Origin: Colletotrichum lupini
Lineage: Eukaryota > Ascomycota > Sordariomycetes > Glomerellales > Glomerellaceae
DNA length: 64,000 nt
Direction: 5' to 3'
NCBI RefSeq assembly: GCF_023278565.1
Contig: NC_064677.1
Location: forward strand, 6,634,001-6,698,000
The translations under genes and the position numbers were made by a program. This document shows, piece after piece, positions 48,277-58,859 of the stretch. Within the stretch, counting starts at the first letter, position 1. Each line of letters begins with the position of its first letter. The notes beneath the pieces were generated by a model. That model was not told where the DNA came from. It ran no database searches and saw only the letters and a program-made list of their open reading frames with translations.

Positions 48277-48494
48277 AATTAGGCTAACTTATTAATTACC
48301 GTACTTTTTACTAAAATAATTTAATTAACTATAAGTTAATTAACGGCCTTTAATTAGCTTAATCTATTTAAATACTAACTACGCAGAGCCTAGCTTATAT
48401 ATATACCTAAGACTAATAGTCGTATAGCGGCCGTAGCTATAGTTAAGTATAGAATAGCGGGAGGTAGTGGCAGAATATTATTGCCCTAAAGAAA

Positions 48495-50715
48495 TTAAAC
48501 CGCCGCTCTCCCAAAGCCACATTACACAAACTTCCGACTACAGGAGCTGTAGCTTGGTTTTCCCAGGTATCTACTGCAGCCTACGTTCTCTCGAATGAAA
48601 TTTAATTAATCCTAAATTAACCCGACATGAACCTTTCCAGATGATAGTGAATAGACAGCACAGCAGGTAAACCTACCCTGCTTCATCTACATGCCCCCCC
48701 CTTCCCCTCCCTCCCAGCACCGTGTTCTCTGCTTCCCTTCCCTCTTCCCGGTGGGTCATCCCATTGGACGCCTCTCTCGAATCCTCCCGAAAGTTCCCTA
48801 CGCACACGGCCGGATCCAAGGGGTGTGAAGAAGACCTGGCACTTGGGTACGGGATAGAACAGAAAAGCAGAGGCCCACGGGACAATCCTGTGATCTCCAG
48901 CCTCCGCGACGATCAACCAGGATTTCCCCTGCCCTGCCAACACACTCTTTCTTGACTGGACGACCCGAGAAGAACCACCACGCGAAGAGATGCAACCTCT
49001 TCTGAAAGCGTGCTAGATGAGCATTAAAGAACCGTGGTCGAATGGGCTGGCTAGTCTTGCTTGGATACCCGGAAACCCGTTCTTTACCCATCACGCTAGA
49101 GGAAAAAGTAGGGCCCCTTGTTGAGAAGAGATGGATCAAGATCATTCGTTGACTAGGGGCGCTTTTGCTGCCCATCTCGCACGGGGTCTATCAAACTCTC
49201 GCAGGCCTCTTTGGAAGTTTGGAACTGCTCTGGATGTTGTGTTCTCTATCTCTCGCCCGTCGGCTGACTACTGGCCCAACCAAGTTGCCGATTCTGGCCA
49301 TCTGCATCTACCCATCTTTGTCTCTCGCTCTCTCTTCTCTCCACTACGGGATTGGATTACCAGATCTGTGGCCCTCGTCGACGAATCCTCCTTGGCTTTT
49401 CTCCTCCTTACCAGGGTTTCTAGGCCAGTCGAGAACGCTGAACTGCAAATTGCCCCTGGCAGCCCTCCCACGCCCCCTCTCCCACCCCTTCAAGAGATCG
49501 CCCATCAGGACGTCAAAGTAGGCACGCACGAGCACGTAGGGTCGGGATGGGCGCTGCGGCGCTGTCACTCTTTACCGTTTTCTTATTCTTCCGCCGTCTG
49601 GCTGTGCTTGTTTAAATCTCGTTCAAAGCCTCCAGGCGTCATCATGGCCTGACTCTGGCCGTTAGTCTTCCTCTCGTGCTTCCGCCCTGCCCCTGGGGCT
49701 TTGGGTTTTGGGGGGCTCTTCTCTTTTGGGTTTGGGAAACAAAATGCATCAGCCACACTTTGAGTAGCTCAGTGACACACAGACACACACCTCCTCGATG
49801 AGGCACCCCCAGTCCTCTCCCTACTAGAGCCTAGCCGCTCATCTCTCCAACGTCGCTTGGTGGACAGAAAACATTCCAGTCGACGACATGTTGTCTCTTC
49901 CTCCAGACTAATGATAACCTTTCGCCCTTACAGAATCATGATTTTGAAACCGCCATCATTTGGTCTGACTGCAAATGTTCTTCTTTTACTGCTTTTTGTC
50001 TTTTCTCCCATGTTCACGCAACGGGCGCTGCGGGTTGAACGATTCAGAAGCCTGGACTTTTCTCTCAAATTTCTATTAATAACGCCCAGCAAACCTGTCA
50101 ATGCGATGAGATTGCCCAATCTGGACCATGTCCGGGATGCGATGTCCAATGATGTTTCTCGTTGTTTATTTTGCTTTTTCTTGAACAGTTTGTCTCGCAG
50201 CCCTGCAACGCCAACGACAATGGCTCACCTTTCGAGGTTTCCCCTGACTGTATCTTTAGGCTCTTTTATTCATTTCCATTTCATAATTGTTGTACGCGTT
50301 CAAATCTCCGTCACAGGCTCACAGCATGTCAATTCAGAATTTCTGAGCTATGCTGACTGGTGTCCCCCATGCCGCAGGGGCAGATCTCGACCGAGAATGA
50401 GTTGGGGGGAGGGTCTCCTTCAAAGCTGCCGCTGAACGGGAACATGGGGGGTGGCAGGCGGCTGAAGGATGCAGCAAGATGCAACGAAAGCCACGTCGAT
50501 GACCAGCACATGCTTCTCACCGTGGAATGCCGTTGCTGGGATTGATGGAAAAGCCAGCAAATGGCACGCACGCGCTTGTACCGTTCAACTACAACCAACC
50601 CTCGCGTCGAATAGCGCTGCGCCCGTCATCAAGAAGCTCGAGGCTTCATCACCCATGTGCCTCTATGCCGTCCTCGGTGCTGCGTCCCCCCAGGAGCTAT
50701 AGCCACCAAGTGAGT

Positions 50716-50747
<32 letters not shown>

Positions 50748-52470
50748 CGTCGACAGACAAGATGCAAGATGGGCTGTCGGGCAGCCTGCAGTGCAACACC
50801 AGACCACCGAACAGACCACCGAACAGACCCCGGCAACGCTGGTCAGTCATCCTTTGGATAGGTTCTTCCCCATCCTGCTCAACGCGCAAACCGGAAGGAG
50901 ACAGACAGGGAGCACGCTGCGAGCTTAGCTCGTATGTCACCATGGTCTCATGGATTGGGTCCAGCTATGATATCCGTACCTCGGTCTCTGCATCTCGGAG
51001 GCGTTGCTGCTCCTGCTACTGCTGCTCCCGGTCAAAGTTTGCCGCTTCGGCCGGGGATAGGAAGACCGGTACCAAGGCGAGCGGTCCAGAGACCATGGGT
51101 CCATTGGTTCGCATCACACATTAAGTCCGGTAAAGTACGGTATTGTTTGCCTGTCAAAAGGAAATGGTTGTTGGTCCATCTACACGTCCCGAGAGCAATG
51201 GGAATTTCATCCACTGCCGGCAAAGTCTGCAGGCCGTCCAGGCTCGGGGAGGCGGACGGACTTCCATGCTACTGCATTCGCCGCCCTGCGCCCTGTGCAA
51301 TATCATCAAAAAGTACCTCCCCCTTCAGTTATCAATGATCTACTCCTTACGAAGTTACGAATACCCCCAATGAAAAATACGCGTCCGACAGACATGCAAA
51401 TCCGCATAGCAGAGGCCCTGCCTCATCTCGACGAGTCGGCCGCAAGCGGGCCTTGCGGGGGAGCGCAATACGACAATTCAGAGGAGTTGGAACGTTGATG
51501 ACTCGCAAGCCACATGGCTCGAGAAAAGGATCTTCCCTGCCTCCATTCATTGAGGCTAGACGACCGTTTGGGAATTTCTCAGAAGGGATATCCCCCTCAC
51601 CTCCAGCCCTGTCAACAGGAATGCAGGCGGACTGGCGAAATGAGCCCTTTGCTGCTAAGCCGGTCCCCGGACCCCTGCATGTGGTCCCTATATCAGCTTT
51701 CTGTTAAGAGTCAAAAGAATACACCGGCGTTCCGGTTTGCTTTTTTTGACAGCTGTCCGACCCAAGACGGACTCAAAAAAAAGAGCAATAACAACGTCAG
51801 GAATGGGCTTCTCGTCCGGCGAACGGGGCTTCTGGTGTATCTCAATATTGCGACTCTATACCAGCGGCTCGCTACTCATAGGCAACGACGCAGGTTGAAT
51901 GTGTGACATCCCTCGGAGCGGTTGGGTCGACTCAAGGGTCAATGCCCGAGGGCTGAGACGGAAACATGCAGCTTGCAAGAAAGGGCAACTCACGAGGGTC
52001 CCATTCAATATCGAGAGGGTACGATATGCGAGGCAAGGCACACTCAACGGAGGCTGGTGCACTACCAGTACCGCTGCATCAGTACTCCATACCAAGCACA
52101 AGCATCAAGCAGAAGCAGAAGCATCAGCACGAGTCCATCTGTTCCGAATTGTCGGGCGAGTTCCGGATATTGCTCAATGGTCCTTGCTGACAAAAAACCG
52201 GCTCCGAGTGGGAGAAGCATCTCTTCGAGACCAAAGCAGAAGAGCATGCATACTGGGGCCCCCCTCTAGGCTCTATCAACCTATCCCCAAATCGACAACT
52301 GCATCGTGGTCTTGGGTCTTCTTCCCCTGCCCTCTTGGCCTTTTTCATCCCCATCCAAAAAGCAAAAACACAACGCACCCCCTGATGCCGTCTCTCATCG
52401 GTGTGCTTGACGTTACACGGCACTGGGGTCTCAACTGCCAAGTCCCACCGATCACCGTCCTGAATAATTA
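48495..52470. other. GC-normal island between transposon copies, no gene seen
   Basis: This is 4 kb of unmutated sequence between copies 2 and 3. Frames at 49131-49652, 49857-50435, 50527-50928 and 51899-52471 on the plus strand lack recognisable domains, and they overlap opposite-strand frames of similar size. It contains a (CAG)9 tract at 50719-50745 and one TATCCGTACC at 50971. The island may be the original host sequence into which both elements inserted. Confidence 0.4.
50719..50745. repeat. (CAG)9 microsatellite
   Basis: Nine CAG units. They would encode Gln in one plus frame, but that frame has no other protein-like features, so I treat the tract as non-coding. Confidence 0.95.
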
Positions 52471-52680
52471 GGGCGATGATATTCTGCCACCAGCTGCCGC
52501 TATTCTGCCACCAAGTGTGGCTACGGCCGCCACACGACCGCCGGTCTCGGGCACATACGTAAGCTAGGCTCTACGTAGTCAGCATTCGAATAAGTTAGGC
52601 TAATCAGAGGCCGTTAATTAACTTATAGTTAATTAAATTATTTTAATAAAAAGTACGGCAATCGACGAATTAGCCTAATT

Positions 52681-52824
52681 AACTACTTAATTAACTACCT
52701 AATTAACTACCTAATTAACTACCTAATTAACTACCTAATTAACTACCTAATTAACTACCTAATTAACTACCTAATTAACTACCTAATTAACTACCTAATT
52801 AACTACCTAATTAACTACTTAATT
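52681..52824. repeat. 12-bp subterminal minisatellite in MULE copy 3 (twelve units)
   Basis: Twelve almost perfect units of AACTACYTAATT lie between the terminal repeat and the transposase stop codon. Ten consecutive internal units are identical, in contrast to the degenerate arrays of the other copies. Confidence 0.95.
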
Positions 52825-52833
52825 AACTATTAA

Positions 52834-55045
52834 TTACTTCGTATAGCCTATAGCCCGTAATTTAGTAACTTCCTCTACTTTAACCTCGTCCTCTACTTTA
52901 GCCTCGTACTTATTAATAAGTCTATCTATCTCGCCTTCTATTATAGGATTAATATCGTAAATATAATCCTCGTTAGCTAAATCCTATAATATATCTAATT
53001 ATATAAGATTACTAGTTAATTAGGATCGTAACTTTATAAGCATTAATAGCCGAGGAGCCCCTATAAAATTAATTATATTACTATCGACTATATTAATTAC
53101 CTCGTTAATAGTAGCCCGCTAATACCCCCGCTATATCTCTATACTAAGCTCGTATATATTAAAATCGTATATAATCTCGAGGCCTCGTTAGGTAAAAGTA
53201 GCCTTACTTAGCGCTAGAAGTACTATTAATAGTAGTAATATTAATACGGGTACTACTTTTGCGTATTTAGTAGCTTCTTTATATTTAAATATAAAGGGCT
53301 CTTATCTAAAAGAAATACTTAAATCGACCACTAGCTTTTTTAACTTAAGCGCCCTAGTACCCGCTATAATTACTATAATACCTACTATAGAGCCCTATAA
53401 GTAACCCTTACCTCGGATTTATAAAAGATCGAATAGGGGGGTAGAGGTATTATTATTAATAATAAGCTCTAAGCGTCGCTAGAACTAATATAAATAGATC
53501 TCTTTTAATAATATTAAAGTACCGTCCTTAGTATATTATTAGAGGATATAGTAATAAAATAGCCTATAAGTAGTTCGAATTAAATAGGGTACGCACTCTC
53601 TTAATAGCCTTTTATATAAACCTAAATTTAATTATTTACTTAGTATACGGAGTTCTTATAAAAGGCGCCTAAGGGTATAATAATATATATACGTACGGAC
53701 CTTTTTTTTTAAAATAATCCTATAATAACGCTTAATACCTTAGCTTAATAACGGGTCTAATAAGCGCTAATTATAACCGCTTAACTTACTTAAAAAATAA
53801 CTAATTTATTAAATACGGCTTTAAGGTTACCTATATAGTAGTAAATTTATATTTTAATACTCGCGTATAAGGATTCGATAATTAATATAGTTATATAACC
53901 AAAGTACCTAATTTAGTTAACTTAAGTAAATATAATTTTTTCGTACTACGGCTTAAGCTAGGTATTAATAACGTAATTAACTACTACTATAGGGTATTTA
54001 ATAATCTTAAATTTGAACAATCGGTCGTAGTATATAGCTATTAATTCGCTACGGAAAAGATTACCCTAATCCGTAAGGAATTACTAAAAGCGAGGGTTAC
54101 GTATAACGACGCTAATCTCGTCCCTCGTAACCGGGCTAAAGTAGCGCCGGGTCTTAGTTAATACGTTAAGGTTAATATATTAGTAATAAAATACGTATAG
54201 TACTACTTTAAATTAGGTATTATTATTAAGGGTATTAAGTAGAGTAATCTCGCGATCCGTATATATAACTTATAAAAAAAGAATTTCGTAAGCCTAGAGT
54301 AATATTAATAACTAGTTAATAACCTAATAGTAATTAGCTTCTTTCTTATTAAATAAAAAGTAGCTCGTAACTTAAAAAGCATAACTATCGTTCGTAACTC
54401 CGTAAATATTAAATAGCAGCATATTAAATCGATTAGTTTTATATATAAAATCTATTAATAAAACATCCGGATATTATTAAAATAAGGAAATCGCAATAAT
54501 AAGCACGATAAATAAGCTCGTAATATAGCCCGCGTCGTTACGTTAGAAGCAGTACTAATACTTTATAAAATTACGTAATTAGTTAAATAACTACTTAATA
54601 AGGGATCTACTACCTAATTCGTTATAGCAATAAGTAGCTAGTATATTAAATATATTATAGTTAATAATATTACTATAATCGCTACTTTCTAATTAGAAGC
54701 TCAAAAGGATTTAGATAGGTTAAATACCCTTATTTTATTGATTAATAATTTAGTCCTTTTTACTATGTAGTAGCGCGCGGTAGTAATACGTAAAAGCGTT
54801 AGTATTATTAAATAAGTAGTTATAATAATTATAAAAGGCACTAATAATAGGATAAAAGAGCTAGTTACTACTTAAAAAGCTAGTAGCGATTTATTAATAG
54901 TAGTTTATAAACGAGGTTAAGGATTTATAACGCTTATTTAAGTAAGTTAACTCTATAAGGCGTTACTATTTTTAATTATAATACGGGCTATAAGTATAAT
55001 AATAAGTAACGGTAGTTAGTGCTCTAATAAAAGGTTTATATTAAA
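52834..55045 (-). pseudogene. Truncated, RIP-mutated MULE transposase (copy 3)
   Basis: This is the C-terminal six-sevenths of the same transposase as copy 1, with its stop at 52836-52834 and multiple internal RIP-type stops. About the first 125 codons, including the Pro/Thr tract, are absent because the copy ends at the junction near 55045. Confidence 0.82.
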
Positions 55046-55049
55046 TAAT

Positions 55050-57450
55050 AAACCCGGCTATTTTGACTATATCGTTTAGCTATTTTGACTATACGCTATA
55101 GTTAACAGTCCCCACTTTTCTAACTAATTAGCCTAACTTACGAATTGGCCTAAGTTAATTAGGCTAATTTAATAGAAATCTACGATTCGAGCTAATTCGA
55201 CGATTGCCGTACTTTTCGTTAAAATAATTTAATTATATAATTATCTAACTAAGCGGAATAACTAATCTAAAAGCTAGCCTCCTATTAGCCTACTTAAGTC
55301 GATAATTCTAATCGTTAAGACTACGGTAATTAACTATAAGTAATTAACGGCCGTACTAAGATCCCCCGGTCGTAATCTATACTAGCTATTTAGATCGAGG
55401 GATTACTAGACTTACTTAGTAATAACCGTAGCGTAGATCCCTCGTTACTCCTCGTTAATAATATTACTCATAGTTCTACTTCTTCGACTTCCTCTACCTT
55501 GCGGGCGACCTCTGCCTCGCGGGCAACCTCTGCCTTGCGGGCGACCTCGGCCTCGACCTTAGCCTCGACCTCGGCCTTACTTAGGCTCGGTAGTAGCCGC
55601 TACGTATAGATCTTAGTTAAGTTAACGTTAGAGATCTGCTATAATTTACTAAAAGCCTAGTTCTAGTTAGCTAGTAGATTAACCCTTATCTAGTCGTTCT
55701 TAATATAAAGGATTCCTTACTCGAGTAGCCTAGGAGCCTTATTAATAATTAGTACTAATAGGAGACTATTATAACGGTAGTATAGCTATAGGGATATTAA
55801 CTTTGCTATTACGAGGCCGACCTTACGGTACGATAACGAGGGGATCTAAGATCTAGCGTAGGGTATTATTAGCGATAAGGTTATAACTAAGGTATTAGTA
55901 GTGGTTATAATTAAAGTACGAGAGAGGCTTATTCTGCTCGAGATACTAATAAATAATATATAAATAAGAGAGGCCGTACTAAGTAATAAATTACTTTATA
56001 TAAAGTAAGTCGGGTTCGGTCTTTTTTAGCCTTCTATAAACTAGGCGGTACTACGTAATAATAAGTCTTAACGCTTTCTTTAAGTAGCGGGTACGTATAT
56101 TACCTATCTAAACTTTCTAGCGGTTATTAATACTAAACTTAACGAGCTAACGAGAGCTCTACTTAGCGAGATCGACCTCGTAAGTTACTTTTTAGTTACT
56201 AATTATCTATTATATACGATCCGTAAGGAACTTTAAATTTATAATTAAGTTAAAGAGGTAGCTCTTAATCTCTTTATAACTACTTTCTATCCGAGAGGTT
56301 ACCCTAATACCGAGGTTATAGTACTACTTAATCTAGTAGTTTACGAACTCCTTACGCTAGCTAAGGTAAGTCTCGAGAATATAAGTAATTAAGGGCTCTT
56401 ACCGTTCGAACTTCTTAAGTATTAACTTCTAGGCCTTAGTAAAGTCCCCTTTTAAATTAGCATAAATCATAGACTTCTAAACTAAAAAAAAGCTAACGTA
56501 GGTATCCGGAATCTCACGGGGCCGGCCGATAGTAATTAGTTTTTCTAACAAAGCTCTTACTAATAATTCGGCGAAGACGGGGTCGATATAGTTATTACTA
56601 ATTGCTTTGTTATTATTAATTACCTAAGAGCCGTCGGCGTAAATCTACCGCTTTTTAACCTCGTAGGTAATATTCTTATTAATATACTATATATAGATCT
56701 GCTACTACGTATCGGGCTAGATAGTAGTAAGGGCTTTTTTTAGTGCCTTCTCGAAGTTAGTAATAGCGACGATAGGCTTGCGGGCGTTAATTTAAGTACG
56801 AAGGTCTTTTAATTAACCTAGAGCTTACTTATAGGCTTAGTAATTTTTTAAGTTAATAAAGTAGAATGCTATATTAAAAGTCGTGCCTATATTAGCTACC
56901 CTAGTTACGTTTATAAGCGGTATCTTAAAGCGGTTAGTTTTATAAGTATTATTTAGCGAAATAACGTTTAAAAAGAGCTTTTATATAACCTCGTAGTAAG
57001 GGTAGGTCTAGAAGAGGCCGGTAATATAGCCGTCGAGCTATCATATAAAGTACTTAATACTGCGCTCTTAGAATAATATAATAAGGGCCTAGGTAGGAGT
57101 ATACCCGCCGAGGCTCTATAGCCGTATTTTTTATATTATAATAGATTCGGGATGCGGCTAGTAATAGGATACTAATAACTTAGCGACCGGTGTACGGATC
57201 TTATTACAAAAGAACTTTTTAAAAAGCAGAGCCCTTACGAAGGACTTTATAAGCTTTAGTTTTATAATATACCTATACTTATATTATAGCCTCGCTAGTT
57301 AAGTACTTATAGCCTAATCTTTTATGATTCTAAAGCTTTTATTTTTATGGAGTAACTAATATAAGTAATAATAAATTATAAAAACGAACGGAACGTTAAC
57401 GAAATAATACTTAGCTATTAGCAAAGAGCCGTTAGCGCTAATAAGCTATA
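55050..57450 (-). mobile_element. Second, different MULE family, RIP-degraded
   Basis: The left boundary near 55050 begins AAACCCGGCTATTTTGAC and carries two direct copies of GCTATTTTGACTATA (55058-55072 and 55079-55093). This sequence is unlike the ends of copies 1-3. The interior encodes a MULE transposase on the minus strand. The right end is not defined, because within a few hundred bases the Gypsy Gag frame begins on the plus strand. The terminal repeat partner of the left end was not found in the window, so the element is probably truncated. Confidence 0.65.
55468..57350 (-). pseudogene. RIP-degraded MULE transposase, second family
   Basis: Minus-strand fragments in order include LDGYITGLF, then ISLNNTYKTNRFKIPLINVT (about 56960-56905). 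Next come VTRVANIGTTFNIAFYFI and ITNFEKALKKALTTI (equivalent to the TDRELALMNAL motif). A later segment reads RVTSRIESSYKEIKSYLF. These are the hallmarks of the MULE transposase domain. The C-terminal tail is an Ala/Glu/Val/Lys coiled coil made of EVARKAEVAREA-like units, ending at TGA 55470-55468. The catalytic domain and the tail are in different frames, so there is a frameshift or an intron besides the stops. Confidence 0.75.
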
Positions 57451-57509
57451 GCTATCCGGAGTCAACTACTTAACCCTATTCCGTCCGAGAGAACGAGCCT
57501 ACTATAGGG

Positions 57510-58650
57510 CGAGTCCTACTTAAACATTAGTATCTACGGAAGAGCTAGATAAAGAAAATAATTAAGGTAAATTACCCTTACGGGTTAGTTACCCTATTAA
57601 TACCTCGAAGACCCTATCCGTTATAAACGGGGCGTTTATTAATAACCGATCGCTAGACGTACGAGGTTAAGGCGCGTATAAAGGCGCGGGTAGTACTAAA
57701 ATAGCTAGTTTAGTAGACCCTATGGGCCTAATAATAACCTATTTTTATAAGATAATAAAAATAATAGTCGAAGATCGAAACTAAGAACGGCGTTAATACG
57801 AGGAGCTCGTTTAATAGCTTATTAAGCGGCTAGCGACGCGTCTAGGTCGACGAGAATATAAAAAGCCTTTTTTTTATAATTATAAACCGATCGGAGAAGA
57901 GTCTATAAGTACCTAGGTAGTAGACTAGATTATTATTATAGAAGTAGGTAATAAGCTTTACGTAAAAAGTACTATAAAATAGTATATTGAATAGGCCCTA
58001 TTTAAGATATCCCTATTACTATAAACGTAATAGCATAATTACGAGAAAAGCTTCTAAGATCCCCTTTCCTAGGGCGACTTCTTAGCGTTTATTTGCTAAT
58101 AGTACGTAGACCCCGAGACTTAGGAACGGGAATATCGTAAAGAGCTAAGGACGAAGAGGCTAAAAGAGGGCTAGACCCCTACTTAGTTCCTCGCTAAGTA
58201 GTTAGCGATTTATTATAACCTAGGTTTAGAAAATATAGAGAATTCGAAAGTAGAAGTATACTAGTTCTTTTTTAAATTACTATCTTAGCTATAAAACGAT
58301 CTAATTTATTATAAGGTCTTAATTAAAAGAGCACGCGATATAGCTTACGAGGCTAATAAACTATAGTCGTTAAATTAGCAAAAGGGCGGCGACTAGTTAT
58401 AAAAGGACGGTAAGAAGAGGCTATATCTATTATTAGAGTAACTGCGTTAAATATCCCCCTTTTATAAAAAAAAGAGTAAGGAGAGCTTTAAGGGGCTAGG
58501 CTCTAAGGACTCGCTAGGAGTAATATTATAAAAGCTATATAATAAGAGTACTCGCGCCGAGCTATTATAGAAGCGTTATAGTAGCGATATTAAGTATTTT
58601 ATATATAATAAAATAGGCTATATATCTAGTAAGTACTAGAAAAATAAGTC
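57510..58650 (+). pseudogene. Gypsy Gag remnant with mutated zinc knuckle
   Basis: The plus-strand frame contains DPETxERxYRKELRTKRLKEG, then TPTxFLAKxLAIYYNLGLEN, a fungal Gypsy Gag pattern with Trp or Gln replaced by stops. A CCHC knuckle position (C-x2-C-x4-H-x4-C) at about 58595-58640 now reads with Tyr at all four ligands (YFIYNKIGYISSKY). That is exactly the outcome of TGY-to-TAY and CAY-to-TAY changes. Confidence 0.75.
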
Positions 58651-58859
58651 GGGAGGTAGGGGCGACGATAAGCTAACGTACCCCCGATCGAAGCTAACGT
58701 TAATAACTATCTAACGGGTTACTACTAAGCTAAGAATTATAGAGGTCGACTTATTAAAAAACGAGTAGGCGTAGGCGATATACCTAATACGCTTACGCTA
58801 AGTATTAAGAGGGTATTAATAAGAATAATTATAAAGGGTAGGGCGATAGTTCTGCGAGG

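Larger units (their letters stand above)
45557..48494 (+). mobile_element. Complete MULE transposon, copy 2, inverted relative to copy 1
   Basis: The element spans 45565-48486 (2922 bp) between near-matching 8-bp duplications, TAAAAAAA (45557-45564) and TAAAGAAA (48487-48494). The left end starts GGGCAATGATATTC and the right end is GAATATTATTGCCC, an inverted pair equivalent to the ends of copy 1. The transposase reading frame lies on the plus strand. Mutation is heavier than in copies 1 and 3: it reaches into the terminal repeats and leaves very little G+C in the middle. Six units of the 12-bp subterminal repeat lie at 48205-48276. Confidence 0.88.
52471..55049 (-). mobile_element. MULE transposon, copy 3, truncated at its right side
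   Basis: It begins GGGCGATGATATTC at 52471, and the first 90 bp, which include the terminal inverted repeat, are unmutated. It is colinear with copy 1 up to about 55045, which corresponds to about 33575 in copy 1. There the sequence switches abruptly to AAACCCGGCTATTTTGAC of another element. The right end of copy 3, about 420 bp including its terminal repeat, is not found in the window, so no target duplication can be defined. Orientation is the same as copy 1. Confidence 0.88.

Noticed and set aside
50527..50928. Plus-strand frame with a polyglutamine run
   Set aside because: The run is a CAG microsatellite. The flanking residues show no domain, and alternative frames through the repeat are equally open.
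48495..52470. Hidden secondary-metabolite or effector gene in the island between transposons
   Set aside because: I found no signal peptide plus cysteine pattern, enzyme motif or consistent exon structure in any frame.
52681..52824. CRISPR-like or centromeric satellite array
   Set aside because: The 12-bp units are directly abutting without spacers and sit at a fixed subterminal place in a transposon.
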